Source: Methylococcales bacterium (GTDB lineage Bacteria; Pseudomonadota; Gammaproteobacteria; Methylococcales; Methylomonadaceae). From it: a stretch of 62,603 bases of DNA. Position numbers and translations under genes: made by a program. Shown piece by piece: positions 25,961 through 36,100 of the stretch. The stretch lies in assembly GCA_026398895.1 (NCBI GenBank), contig JAPLRZ010000056.1, forward strand, positions 1-62,603, given 5' to 3'. Under the pieces are notes generated by a model. The model worked only from the letters and a program-made list of their open reading frames with translations. It made no database searches and was not told where the DNA came from. How positions within the stretch are numbered: position 1 is the stretch's first letter; the number at the start of each line of letters is the position of its first letter.

Positions 25961-27709
25961 TTACACGTTACGCATTTTGTCACTTTTTCGAGATTTTGTT
26001 AATAAACACATCTGTTTTTCGTAAGCTTCTACAAACGCGTCACCAAAAAAATTTTCAACTGCGTCTTCAACTGTGTTGTGATAGGTTTTTTCATAGCTTT
26101 CCCAACACTTAGCTTTTTTTTGCAACACTAACCCTTGTTCAAATTGTTTTTCGATAACTTTGGGATCAAAAGTTTGCAATAAATCGGCTAATGAGGCTTG
26201 AATTCCCGCTTGCATTGCTAACTGGTGATTCATAATATCGTTAAAACTTTCTTCAATGGCGGCTGTTGAAGTCAGAAAACCGTCCGTTTTATTTTCCAAT
26301 AATTGCCGCAATACGTCATCGGTTGAGACAGTAAATTTAAGCGGGTTATTATCAGCCGCTTTGATGACCGTCATATTGACACGACATAAACTTTTAAATT
26401 CCGCGCGGCTTCTTAATACTGCAACTGTACCATCAATTAGCTTTCTAAACATCTGCCCAATTCTATGTAGAGTTTCTGCTTGCTGCTCAGGCGGAATCTT
26501 GCTGTGTTCTATTTTAGCACCTTGCAAAAAAGCGTTAAATAGTACGCTATCTGCTGGAGCTAGTTTTGTATTTTCAGCGACTGGTTTGGGTGCTAACTTT
26601 TTGCCTTCATGATGGCTATGAGTTTCAGGGCTAGTGAAAGCAGGTGTATCCACATTGGCAGAAAAAGACGGCTCAAGATCAAACGTTGGGCTTCTTTCAT
26701 CTGTCCATTCTACCGCGCCTATTTCATGTGCATTCTCTGTGAGCGGTTCAATTGACGAGTCATGATCGGCAAACAAATCAAAAGAATTGCTAGGTTGATT
26801 AAGCTCTATAGATGTTTCATCAATTAATGTACCTAGAGTAGACTCAGTAGGAATGGAAGCTAACGGCGGTTCATCGCGTGGTATATTTTTGCTGGCAAAC
26901 AGTTCAACAGGCTCAATAGCGTCATGATTATGTTCTATCACTATTTCGCTGATGGGTGCAGAGTGATCTATTTCTGTTCCCATTCCACTGATGGCGGCAC
27001 CAAAAAAATCGTCAAAATCATCATTAACCGTTGGTTTGTTAATGACTTGGTTGCTAGGTTCGTGTTCAGTTGCTGAAAAAAGATCATCAAAACTGAAATT
27101 TTCTGGAATTGTATTAGTAGTGGAGGTAACAGGAGATGGAATAATGCTAGGCGCGATATAACTGTCAAACAGTGGCGATTGATTGCCTTCAAGATGACTT
27201 TTAAAATTAATAGGCTGTCTATCGGATTCGGTTTGTACTAGCTCTTCATGACTTGGGAAATTGTCGGTCATTAAGCTGTTCGCACCAAAACTTTCTGCTT
27301 CTACCCAAGGTTCATCTACTGACAGAAACTCGGCGTGCGTGGGTGTTATCGGCTCAAATGCCAAGGGAAAATCATCCACAATAGGTTCATTGCTGGTAAT
27401 TGCAACCGCAATTTCATATTCACCAATTTTTAATACCGTGCCATTATAAAGGCGTTCAGTGGCATTATGTAACGCGGGTTCTTCGCCATTAATGTGAACT
27501 CCACTCAAACTGGTATCGGTTAGATAATAAGCACCGTTTTCTGCTTTGATACTGGCATGATGTCTGGAGACGAATTTTTCAGTATCAGGTAGCATGAGGG
27601 TATTATCATCAGATCGTCCAATATTACCGCCCTCACTACCAATGAATGCCGTCTTGGTTTCACTAAGTGGTCGGTTTTTAAATGATAATACAGTCAGTGT
27701 TAAGCTCAT
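25961..27709 (-). CDS. tagH: FHA-domain T6SS regulator TagH
   Basis: A 582-aa protein. The N-terminal FHA domain (about 1-95) has NIGRSDDNTLMLPD, VSRHHASI and YYLTDTSLSGVHING, the phosphothreonine-binding motifs. The long acidic, proline-containing middle (about 110-390) looks disordered. The C-terminal 180 residues match the TagH/ImpI domain (LFNAFLQGAKIE, FRKLIDGTVAVLRSRAEFK, FGDAFVEAYEKQM). In other systems TagH becomes active when phosphorylated by PpkA and is reset by PppA. The start at 27709 is chosen because FHA proteins begin MxLTLTVLS there. An in-frame ATG 16 codons upstream would overlap the CHAT gene by 23 bp. No good ribosome site is visible, suggesting translational coupling to the CHAT gene. 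Confidence 0.9.
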   Translation of the reverse strand: MSLTLTVLSFKNRPLSETKTAFIGSEGGNIGRSDDNTLMLPDTEKFVSRHHASIKAENGAYYLTDTSLSGVHINGEEPALHNATERLYNGTVLKIGEYEIAVAITSNEPIVDDFPLAFEPITPTHAEFLSVDEPWVEAESFGANSLMTDNFPSHEELVQTESDRQPINFKSHLEGNQSPLFDSYIAPSIIPSPVTSTTNTIPENFSFDDLFSATEHEPSNQVINKPTVNDDFDDFFGAAISGMGTEIDHSAPISEIVIEHNHDAIEPVELFASKNIPRDEPPLASIPTESTLGTLIDETSIELNQPSNSFDLFADHDSSIEPLTENAHEIGAVEWTDERSPTFDLEPSFSANVDTPAFTSPETHSHHEGKKLAPKPVAENTKLAPADSVLFNAFLQGAKIEHSKIPPEQQAETLHRIGQMFRKLIDGTVAVLRSRAEFKSLCRVNMTVIKAADNNPLKFTVSTDDVLRQLLENKTDGFLTSTAAIEESFNDIMNHQLAMQAGIQASLADLLQTFDPKVIEKQFEQGLVLQKKAKCWESYEKTYHNTVEDAVENFFGDAFVEAYEKQMCLLTKSRKSDKMRNV

Positions 27710-27734
27710 TTTGTTCACATTATGTGCAACTAAG

Positions 27735-30062
27735 TTACCAATTACCCACCAAAACAAACGGTGACCAATAATAAGGGTGTTTTAAGTTATTGTCCTTGAG
27801 TAGCGCGAGCTGTGCTTGTCTCAATGCCAAGGCTTTGGGAAGGGTATTTAAATTAGCATAAAAATTTTTCATAAATGAAGAAGTCGCCGCATCATTTACC
27901 GACCATAAACTGCCAATCGCACTTAGGGTATTGGTTTTAATAGCAATTCCGCTAAATCCTAGCAACGCGTGATCATCACCACTAGCCGTTTGACAAGCAC
28001 TCAGAGTCAATAAACTGATGGGGTTATGCTTGATATTTTTGTTGTTCAGTATGGACTGAAAATCACGCAATTTAAGATTATGGTTGTATGTCATTACAAA
28101 GCTATCAGCGGCACTTTTGCCAAAATAGCCGTGTGACGCAATATGCACGATTGAATAATCCCCTGTTCCTACTGATTCCTTAAGCCTTTCATAAGTAAAT
28201 GTTTGGTTTAATAAGGTTGTATTATCCATATTTTTTTGTAAATCGGCGACTTCATTATTAATACTGGGAAGACTCAGTTGTTGCACTAGCAAATCGCGTG
28301 TCAACTTGGGTTTTGTACTGGTAACCGTTATGGTTGGCAATTCAGTAACCTCAGTGATGCCACGCTCATCTGCCAGCACACTGAAAGAACCCTGTAACAA
28401 TTCGTCAATTGAAGCACCATCTGGCTTACTGAGAGCAGCAATGAGTACATGCGGTTTTTGGTCGTTTAAGACAGGTTTTTTTAATTTTAACCAAGGTAAG
28501 GTCACAATGGCATAGTCTTCAATGGCAAATTTTTTGCCGTTGAGTAATGCGGCAAACGGCACTTGACGTAATAAACCATCGGGGACATAAACAACCGTAG
28601 TAATGCCTTTTGCTTTTAGGGTGTCATCGTAAGCTTTTAGCAACCAGCTATAAAGTTTGCGCGAAGCAGGGCGATAGTTGCCTTCACCATCACGCAAATA
28701 CTGAGCTATTTCTGTTGTTGTGTCGCTGACATCAATCGAGGATACCGCTACCGATCTTTGCTCAAATTGTGTGCTATCACCCATACGAAGCAATAACTCC
28801 ACACGATCAGGCAAGATGATAGGATAAATAACAGCAATGTCAGGCAGCAGAGCGTCTTTTAAATTTATGATAGAGTCTGCCTCAATCAGGCAACGATCAT
28901 TGAAAAAATCATCCAGTTCAGCTTGTTTAATGGCTTCCATTGCATCAATAGCGGCTTTTAACAAACCTTGTTTTACGTCACTTGAAGTCGCTGTGGTCGC
29001 TTGTAACAGTAAACTATCTGCTATTCCGCGATAAATAGGATCAACAACTTCTTTAATGGACGAATGACCATCATGAAAAGTAGCGGGTAAGCTGTAACGA
29101 ATATCAGCCAAATGTTTAGCTGCACGTTGGTAGGCTTGCAAAGCGGCATTAATGTCACCGCCAGCGTATAATAATTTGCCATTTTGCAGTTCCCATTGCA
29201 TTAATAAATCCGTTGCACCGACTTGTTGCGCATCAAAAATCGCTCTATCTAGCCACAGAAGAGCGTCTTTATTTTTATTTTGTGCGCCATATAGCTGTGC
29301 CATATAGCCTTCCGCTTGTGAACGTAGTCGAATTTGATGATAGGTTTCTGCTAATTGATAGGCGTTATTGAGTATTTGGTAACTGTCTTTAAATAGCGTT
29401 TGTTGTTGTGCGCCTTTCAAATCAGTGACAGGAATTGCCAACAACTGCTCACCCATAGCGAGCAATAATTTTATTTTGATGGAGGTATCGTTGAGCTTTA
29501 ATACCTCAACACTAATATCCTCTAATAGACTCAAACGGTTTGCGGCATTCGATTCTAATTTAGCCTGATTGACACGAATACCCGCAATTAAATCTTCATT
29601 CTGAGTGAGTTTAGCGGCTTTTAAAGCACGGGAGAAATGGGTTACTGCATTGTCGGGTAGCTGTAAACTCAAATATAACATACCTAAATAATCCTCAATA
29701 AGTGAGGACAGGGCTGGGGAGTTGAGTGGCGTTGCTAACGTCGCACTTTTTTCTAACAAAGCTTGGGCTTTAACATTGTCTCTAGCCAAATAGTGGTTAT
29801 AGCCTAATGCAGCGGTTGCCATTGCTTGGGTTAATTTATCACTATTTTTTTCAGCTTGCGCCACAATAGCCTCAAATTGATTTGCCGCCAACACATAATT
29901 ACCTTGGTCACGGTAGTTTTCACCCAATAGCAGTTTTTTTTTAAAGTCAGCGGAGGGTTCACGATTACTCATTGTTTGTTTTTCAAGTGGCGCGGCAACG
30001 ACAAGCAACAGCGGGTTTACTGTTAAAAAAGCCAGTATGACTAAGAGAAATAATTTTTCCAT
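27735..30062 (-). CDS. Secreted TPR-CHAT protein (caspase-like)
   Basis: A 775-aa protein with a signal peptide (MEKLFLLVILAFLTVNPLLL, cut after VVAA), so it works in the periplasm or beyond. Residues 30-330 are TPR-like helical repeats (for example GNYVLAANQFEAIVAQAEK, YLGMLYLSLQLPDNAVTHFS). The C-terminal 330 residues are a CHAT domain, a caspase-fold peptidase relative, with the catalytic pair HIASHGYF (His644) and TLSACQTASG (Cys690) both present, ending HPYYWSPFVLVGNW. The start at 30062 has AGGA upstream and gives a proper signal peptide; an ATG 9 codons earlier overlaps tpsB. It ends 25 bp before tagH. Similar TPR-CHAT genes sit beside two-partner secretion genes in cyanobacteria, which fits the neighbours. 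Substrate unknown. Confidence 0.88.
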   Translation of the reverse strand: MEKLFLLVILAFLTVNPLLLVVAAPLEKQTMSNREPSADFKKKLLLGENYRDQGNYVLAANQFEAIVAQAEKNSDKLTQAMATAALGYNHYLARDNVKAQALLEKSATLATPLNSPALSSLIEDYLGMLYLSLQLPDNAVTHFSRALKAAKLTQNEDLIAGIRVNQAKLESNAANRLSLLEDISVEVLKLNDTSIKIKLLLAMGEQLLAIPVTDLKGAQQQTLFKDSYQILNNAYQLAETYHQIRLRSQAEGYMAQLYGAQNKNKDALLWLDRAIFDAQQVGATDLLMQWELQNGKLLYAGGDINAALQAYQRAAKHLADIRYSLPATFHDGHSSIKEVVDPIYRGIADSLLLQATTATSSDVKQGLLKAAIDAMEAIKQAELDDFFNDRCLIEADSIINLKDALLPDIAVIYPIILPDRVELLLRMGDSTQFEQRSVAVSSIDVSDTTTEIAQYLRDGEGNYRPASRKLYSWLLKAYDDTLKAKGITTVVYVPDGLLRQVPFAALLNGKKFAIEDYAIVTLPWLKLKKPVLNDQKPHVLIAALSKPDGASIDELLQGSFSVLADERGITEVTELPTITVTSTKPKLTRDLLVQQLSLPSINNEVADLQKNMDNTTLLNQTFTYERLKESVGTGDYSIVHIASHGYFGKSAADSFVMTYNHNLKLRDFQSILNNKNIKHNPISLLTLSACQTASGDDHALLGFSGIAIKTNTLSAIGSLWSVNDAATSSFMKNFYANLNTLPKALALRQAQLALLKDNNLKHPYYWSPFVLVGNW

Positions 30063-30078
30063 GAGTATATTTCCTAAA

Positions 30079-31887
30079 TTAAAACGCAACCAAGCCTACT
30101 TTAAAATGAATGCCATCGTCTTGAATATTATGTCCACCTGCTTTGATCCCAGCAATGTCATGCGCCCAAAAAAACTCAGTATTCACATGACTGTAATGCC
30201 AGTTAAAGCCAAGCCCCACTGAATGCAGGTAATCTTTTTTGGGGTTTAAATCCGCTTGAGTTGGATTATTCCACGCGCCACCATAATCCATAAAGGGAAT
30301 TAAAAATAGACTGTGTTCAGCCTTAGGTTCACCACCAAATAGCGGGTAACGAAAATCCAATCCTGAGCTAAAACCGTTGTCTCGGACATAAAAATTTTCT
30401 CGATAACCACGGACACTATACACGCCACCCACAGTAAAACGCTCTAGCGGTAACAGTGGGTCAGCTGCTTGTTGCACAACGCCTTTTAAAACAACTTGCG
30501 CTCCATTATCCATGACACGATGACTGTATTGCGCTTGACCTAGCCAACTGAAAAACTCACTACTAGGCAGCAAACTATCATTTTGAATAGTTGAACCTAG
30601 TGCATTCAATCCCGTATTAAAGGTCGAACGGGCGACAAATACATTATTCTCGCCCTGTTGTATATATTGTTGCCAAAGCCGCAACGCAGTGACTTTTGTT
30701 TTACCGACACCCAAAGGTAAGCCTTCAGTAAAAGAGAAAGGTTCGCCTAGTATTGTTGAATTACTTTCACGCACAGATAAATTGACACCTGCTTTTAGTT
30801 CAATTCCTGAACTACGATAAACAGGCTGACTCAAGCCACCGTCATAACCGACAACGGCAGTCTTTATGTCTAATTGATTAATAGGTTTTTCTATCAGCGA
30901 ATAACTGCTATTGCTATAACGAAAAGTCGCGTGGGTGTCATAAGCATTCAGCGGCACATCAATGCCCACATCACCACCCAATGAGCCACCAGTGACTATA
31001 AAATTTGCATCAAGACGTTCACCAAAGCTCGACAGATTGTCTACCCAGCCACCGATACGTCCTGTGTAACCACCCACTACGGGTGTCGTATAATTGTCAG
31101 CATCTGCATAGAGTTGGTAAGGACGCGCTCTAGTCACTTTTACCGTCAATATACTATCACCTGAGTGTTTTCCTGGTAGAAGACTTCCATTTAAGCGTTC
31201 AATTAACGGGTCGTTCAGTAATGACTGATACTTTTCCTGCAAATTTTTAAAATTAAGTGGCGAACCCGCACCAATGAGTAAACGATCGCGAACATAGTCT
31301 TCACGCAGTCGCCCCATACCTTCCAAACGCACTTCCGTTAAGTTTCCTTCGACGATCTTAATCTGCAATCTACCGCTGGCGGCTGATTGCGGGAAAATAA
31401 TCGCCCCCGAATTAATATACCCCGCATCAACGTAAGCTGTGTTAATGCGGCTGCGTAGTTCTTCTAAATCACGGGCGGTTAATGAACGATTTAAAAAAGG
31501 TCGCGCAATTTCTTGCAGTTCATCATTGCCAAAAACGGTATTACCCGTAAACGTGATAGTCTTTAGCCGCACTTGTCCGCCTTCGGGGGCTGGCAATGCT
31601 TTTGGCGCAGGAGGCAAAACAAAACCATCATTCGATTTGTGCGGGCGATAGTCAGGCGTATTCAGGGGTTTTTGACTAGGATTGCTTGGATTGTTGACAA
31701 TCACAGCATTCGGCGACTGCAAACCTTGGCTAGAAATAGCGTTACTCACCGCAGAAAAATTTGGCGCACTCATCGCTACCGTTGTTATACAGCAACTCGC
31801 AAGAGCCGTTATGATGCTCACCGAATGCGCACCGAAAACGTTGTGACTTGATAGAACGGGCAAACGATTTTTATGACGTGTTTTCAT
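30079..31887 (-). CDS. Two-partner secretion transporter TpsB (ShlB/FhaC/HecB family)
   Basis: A 602-aa outer-membrane transporter. A signal peptide is followed by a proline-rich linker, then the POTRA region with VRLKTITFTGNTVFGNDEL and AYVDAGYINSGAIIFPQ, and a C-terminal 16-strand barrel with SVRGYRENFYVRDNG (the family's motif 3 loop containing the VRGY tetrad) and a terminal phenylalanine in HFKVGLVAF. It exports a TpsA partner across the outer membrane, and the gene 8 bp upstream encodes one. Full length with no damage visible. Confidence 0.93.
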   Translation of the reverse strand: MKTRHKNRLPVLSSHNVFGAHSVSIITALASCCITTVAMSAPNFSAVSNAISSQGLQSPNAVIVNNPSNPSQKPLNTPDYRPHKSNDGFVLPPAPKALPAPEGGQVRLKTITFTGNTVFGNDELQEIARPFLNRSLTARDLEELRSRINTAYVDAGYINSGAIIFPQSAASGRLQIKIVEGNLTEVRLEGMGRLREDYVRDRLLIGAGSPLNFKNLQEKYQSLLNDPLIERLNGSLLPGKHSGDSILTVKVTRARPYQLYADADNYTTPVVGGYTGRIGGWVDNLSSFGERLDANFIVTGGSLGGDVGIDVPLNAYDTHATFRYSNSSYSLIEKPINQLDIKTAVVGYDGGLSQPVYRSSGIELKAGVNLSVRESNSTILGEPFSFTEGLPLGVGKTKVTALRLWQQYIQQGENNVFVARSTFNTGLNALGSTIQNDSLLPSSEFFSWLGQAQYSHRVMDNGAQVVLKGVVQQAADPLLPLERFTVGGVYSVRGYRENFYVRDNGFSSGLDFRYPLFGGEPKAEHSLFLIPFMDYGGAWNNPTQADLNPKKDYLHSVGLGFNWHYSHVNTEFFWAHDIAGIKAGGHNIQDDGIHFKVGLVAF

Positions 31888-31895
31888 GGTATTCC

Positions 31896-32993
31896 TTACA
31901 GACAGTCGTCCGATTCTTCATTCGAACTCGAAGGCGGTGTTTGATCTATTGATGCTAAAGACGTTGTTCCCGTTGTCGTTCCCACTATTGATTGAGGTAC
32001 TTGAGAGCTGGCTTTGGGTACATAATTGGCTACGCCCTTGGAAATTAAGGTACTTTGACCATCACTATCACAGGGAGTCATGCTTTTAAGTAACGGAGGA
32101 ATAGCGAGAACAGGTTGAGTTGCTACCACCATAGAAATATCGCCTTGTGGTGATATTTGTAACGGAGCTGCTTCAATAACAACTATTGGAGGTACTACTG
32201 TTGCTGGTGGTGGTACTGGTACTGGTGTAAGAATAGGCGGTGGTGGAGTATTGGTACCCGTGATAATGATAGGGGATGGGTAAGTGATAGTAATTGGACC
32301 GCTGCCTGGAAAGGGTTGCTGAGACGTGGCAGAACTGAGGGCTGCTGGTGGAGAGACAGTGCTAACAGCCTGATTAGTAGGAAAACCGAAAGCTGTTGGT
32401 GTGGCGGCACTGAGTGTAGAGCCAGCTGGAACTGGATTTCCAGTTCCAAAAAATGCACCGTTATTAAAATTCAATCTATCCGCGTTACTGATAAAATAGC
32501 TTGCGGATACGGGAATATTAACTACCCCACTGACACCAACACCATTCGAATTAAAAAACCAAAAGTTAGCGGTTCCTATGGTAGAAGTAAGCGTACCGAG
32601 AAGATTAGAAGGATTAGCAGGGATAAGCGTAAAACCCACTGCACTTACACCACCTGTCACACGGCTAATCACGTTAGTTACACCCGCGCAACCACTAGGG
32701 CATTGAAAGAGTGCCGTGTCTCCCGCTGCTATACCGAACTGACTGAAACTAAAGAACAGATTAGAACCCACGATTGTGCCATTAGCATTAGCTCCATCGC
32801 CATTAATAGCAATGGTTTGATTGGCACCCGTTATGCCAGCAAAGCTTTGGTTAGCACCCGTACCAAGACCAGTTGTTCCATCCAAAGCAATAGGAGATTG
32901 AGCATTGGCAACAGAAGAAAAATCAATACCCAAAGCAACGGATAGGGTCATAACCAATAGCTTTTGTGAAAATGGGGGAAATGGCGTATTCAT
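31896..32993 (-). CDS. Short TpsA exoprotein: haemagglutinin-type TPS domain with Pro-rich tail
   Basis: A 365-aa protein with a signal peptide (residues 1-31) and a TPS domain of the filamentous-haemagglutinin N-terminal type. Landmarks are GSNLFFSFSQFGIAAGDTA, VTNVISRVTGG, GTANFWFFNSNGVGVSG and SNADRLNFNNGAFFGTGNP. Most TpsA proteins run for thousands of residues; here the beta-helix stops after about 210. A Ser/Pro-rich spacer (220-270) follows, then a tail with only two cysteines, Cys308 and Cys364 (ending SDDCL). Paired C-terminal cysteines anchor HMW1-type adhesins in their TpsB, so surface retention is possible. No frameshift seen, so the shortness appears real. Probably secreted by the TpsB encoded next. 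Confidence 0.85.
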   Translation of the reverse strand: MNTPFPPFSQKLLVMTLSVALGIDFSSVANAQSPIALDGTTGLGTGANQSFAGITGANQTIAINGDGANANGTIVGSNLFFSFSQFGIAAGDTALFQCPSGCAGVTNVISRVTGGVSAVGFTLIPANPSNLLGTLTSTIGTANFWFFNSNGVGVSGVVNIPVSASYFISNADRLNFNNGAFFGTGNPVPAGSTLSAATPTAFGFPTNQAVSTVSPPAALSSATSQQPFPGSGPITITYPSPIIITGTNTPPPPILTPVPVPPPATVVPPIVVIEAAPLQISPQGDISMVVATQPVLAIPPLLKSMTPCDSDGQSTLISKGVANYVPKASSQVPQSIVGTTTGTTSLASIDQTPPSSSNEESDDCL

Positions 32994-33040
32994 TTAGACT
33001 CTCATCGTTCCTTTAGGCGTGTTGAAATAGTAGCACAAGG

Positions 33041-33070
33041 ATTATAAATTAGTAGTCAAGTGGCAATAAT
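33041..33070 (-). promoter_or_regulatory. Candidate promoter for the tpsA-tpsB-CHAT genes
   Basis: On the minus strand a perfect TATAAT (33046-33041) lies about 48 bases before the tpsA start codon. The base context 17 bases upstream is TTATTG, a poor -35. The 123-bp gap before tpsA is the largest in this part of the cluster, which fits an internal promoter. AAAGGA lies in the leader near 33013. Confidence 0.35.
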
Positions 33071-33116
33071 CTCACGGAGGAAAACCCTGTTTTTAACTCC
33101 TTTATCGCTCAAACAC

Positions 33117-36100
33117 TTAGGGTTTCGATACCGTAAGATCAAAAAATTCCGACCCCGCAAAAAATCCGCTGACATTTTGTGAATGTTCAGGCGAAATTTT
33201 GTGTGCTTCTTCGGGGACTCGTTGGCTGGTGTACTTTTGTAATTCAAAAATATTGATGCGATGATCGTTATTCCCATTTACTTCTTGATCCGCTTTGCCG
33301 CTGAGTCCATCCAATAACACTGCCGTAAAAACGCCGTGACCATTAATGCCATCCAGTGCTTCTTGCTCGGTACTGGTTCCAGCCAAGACAAATCGCCCTG
33401 TGTTTTGCGCGAGTGATCCTGTCCACGCCCGTTCGCGTGAGGAATTTTGTACCACGCTACCCATGACGGCAAAAGCTCCTGCGTTACAAGAATCTATTAA
33501 CACCGCTACACGAGAGGTTGGTAAGGCGGATAGTAAATCAGATAGCATTTTTTGGGTAAGCGAAGTAGTTTTTACTTGTTCTTTGATATTACCGCTTAAT
33601 TTTGCGTCGTGCGGCATAAAATAATAACGCCCTTCTATGGAAATACCATGACCTGCCAGAAATAAGACTACTAAATCATTGGGTTTTGCGTCTTTGCCAA
33701 TCTGCGTTAACACCTGTTTTATTTTGCTCAATCCAGCTTGTTCATTTAATAACGCGACAGGTTTGACAGCAGCAAATAAACCGCTGGTATTACTGACTAA
33801 GCTATCAATAATACCTTTCGCATCATTGACCGCATTATCCAATTTTGGCAATTCGGCAGCAGCGTATTGATCGATACCGATGCTGACAATATATAAGGTT
33901 GGGGCATCAGGAGCGGTTGAGGCTTCATAGTGTATCGGTAGGCGTATTGCTTCACCCGCATCAATAGTTTGGTCAGCATCGAATGCCGTTACGGTGATTA
34001 AATTATCACCTGATTCTAACAACACTTTTTCTTCGATAATCGCTTCTGTAGCTCTATTTTTAGTCATTTCATTACTGCGCAAGGTACGCGTGGTAACAGT
34101 CGCTTTATTACGGCGGATGACTACGTTACCAATACCGCCGCCTGCATCTTTTAAGGCGAAACGCAATCTAATTTCTGCCGAATCAACACTACGCGTTTGC
34201 GGAATTTCATCGACAGAATTCACCTCAGTGCATTTATCTTGTACACACCAAGAAACTAATCTTACTGAGGGGGCATGATGTTCAGCGACCACTTCTTTTG
34301 CGTTGCTGGGATTAGTGGGTGCAAGTGTCGGTGGCGCGTTTTCTAAAATAGTTTTGCCTATCAAATCTGGACGATAAAAGCGTTCATGGATTTGCTCGGA
34401 GAGTATGAATTTAGGGCTGTCTTTTTTGCCTTGATTAACATGATAGCCAATCATGCTTGCCGCGCCATCACTGTGGTCAAAATAACCTTCTGGTGTCCAC
34501 GCAATCCAACGTTCATCGGTATTGACCAGTAGGGCGAGCAATTCGCGTCCATCTTTGGTGTCGTACCAACGAAGCGTACCATCACCTAATGCTGCTAATA
34601 CGAAGCGACCATTTTTAGTTAAATTGACAGCCCACGCAGAGCTAGGAACAGCAATATGCCAAATGAGTTTGCCCGTTTGCCAATACTGCACAGAAAAATC
34701 TGCACCAATGACGGTGCTGTCATTTTCAGTCAAACTTGCGGCTGAACGGCTTTGTTCGTTTTGATCCAAGGCAACAGGTGTTGAGTTTAATGCGGTGTGC
34801 GTAGCATTGCGCCAATTGGTCAATGAGCTAGGGATGACAGGCTTGTGCATATCGGTACGCACCACTAAGTCATGCACTAAAGTTCGATTGACTAGATTGA
34901 AGCGTAGTGGGTTACGTCCTTTTTGTTGCAAACCAAAATCCACCGTCGCACCATCTTCCGATACCGCAAACGTGCCTTCAAATGCGTCTCTAAAATCAGC
35001 GATAGAGCGTTTGCGGGTGCTTGATTTATTTCCCGTTAAATCAACCATACCAATGGATGGCTCGGCAGTAACATAAGCCAATTTGCCATTGGCAAGCGGG
35101 GTTAAATCGGTAACGGTATCTTCTGCTAACGGTGATTCTTGGGTTTGTTTATTGACAGTATTCCAAACCCGCATATATTTAATGCCTTGTGCATTGCCAT
35201 AAGTTCCTGCACCCACGATTGAATCACCTATCCAAGCGACTACTGATAGATTACCGCGTTGTTGGCTATCACCTGTTAATTCAGTCACAGGTTTTAAATC
35301 AGCTAGAGAAAAAAGTGTAATTTTTGCCGCATCCAACGAACCCACTGCGATTTGGTCTTCTTTGGGTGAAACGGCAAAACGCCAAGGGCGTTGTTGTTCT
35401 GAAAATTTATACTTGGCTTGCGGGTGAAAACTGGCATCGAACAATTGCAGTTGTCCATCCAAGCAAGCGGTGACTAATCGACCATCACGCAAAAATTTAG
35501 CAGCAACTAGCATATCTTGGCAAATTGCCCCATCCATTGCCAGTGATTTACCTTCAATATCAATAATACGCAACCAGCCAGACCCTGAACCGATAGCCAG
35601 ATAACGCCCGTCTTGGGAATACGTTAATACTCGAATCGTGCCTTGAATACCTGTAATACGCCCCGTAATTTTGCCTGTATTAAGGTCAAAGCCGTACACT
35701 GATCCCGCTTTATCCCAGTCTATACCTGTTGAACCACCGACCACTGCGCTGTTTTTAGTCGGCGAGGTAGCTACTGTGTACAGTGTACCTTCATTACGCA
35801 TTCCAATGGGTACGCGTAGTACCAGCGGCTCGCCTGTGGTATCGGTTGACCAAAGGCGAGCAGTTTTATCATCGGAAACCGTCAATAATCGACCGTCATG
35901 GGTGAGTGCAACTTGATTGATTGCCGCAGTATGTAGACCTGTTTCTGGTCTGGGCGTAGGGGTTTCATCGGGGGCATCAAGTGGTTTTACAGCATCGGTT
36001 GTTGGTTCGATGGGCGTAATAACGGCTTCAACAGCTGCGCTGTCGGTTGTAGCAACAGCGGGTGAAGAAAATACTTCTGGCGTGAGTTGTTTCACTTCGT

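Noticed and set aside
32316..32945. 209-aa open frame on the plus strand, opposite tpsA
   Set aside because: It is antisense to the well-supported TPS-domain gene, has unusual composition (Thr/Arg/Ser-rich) and no ribosome site. It arises from the repetitive Pro/Ser codons of tpsA.
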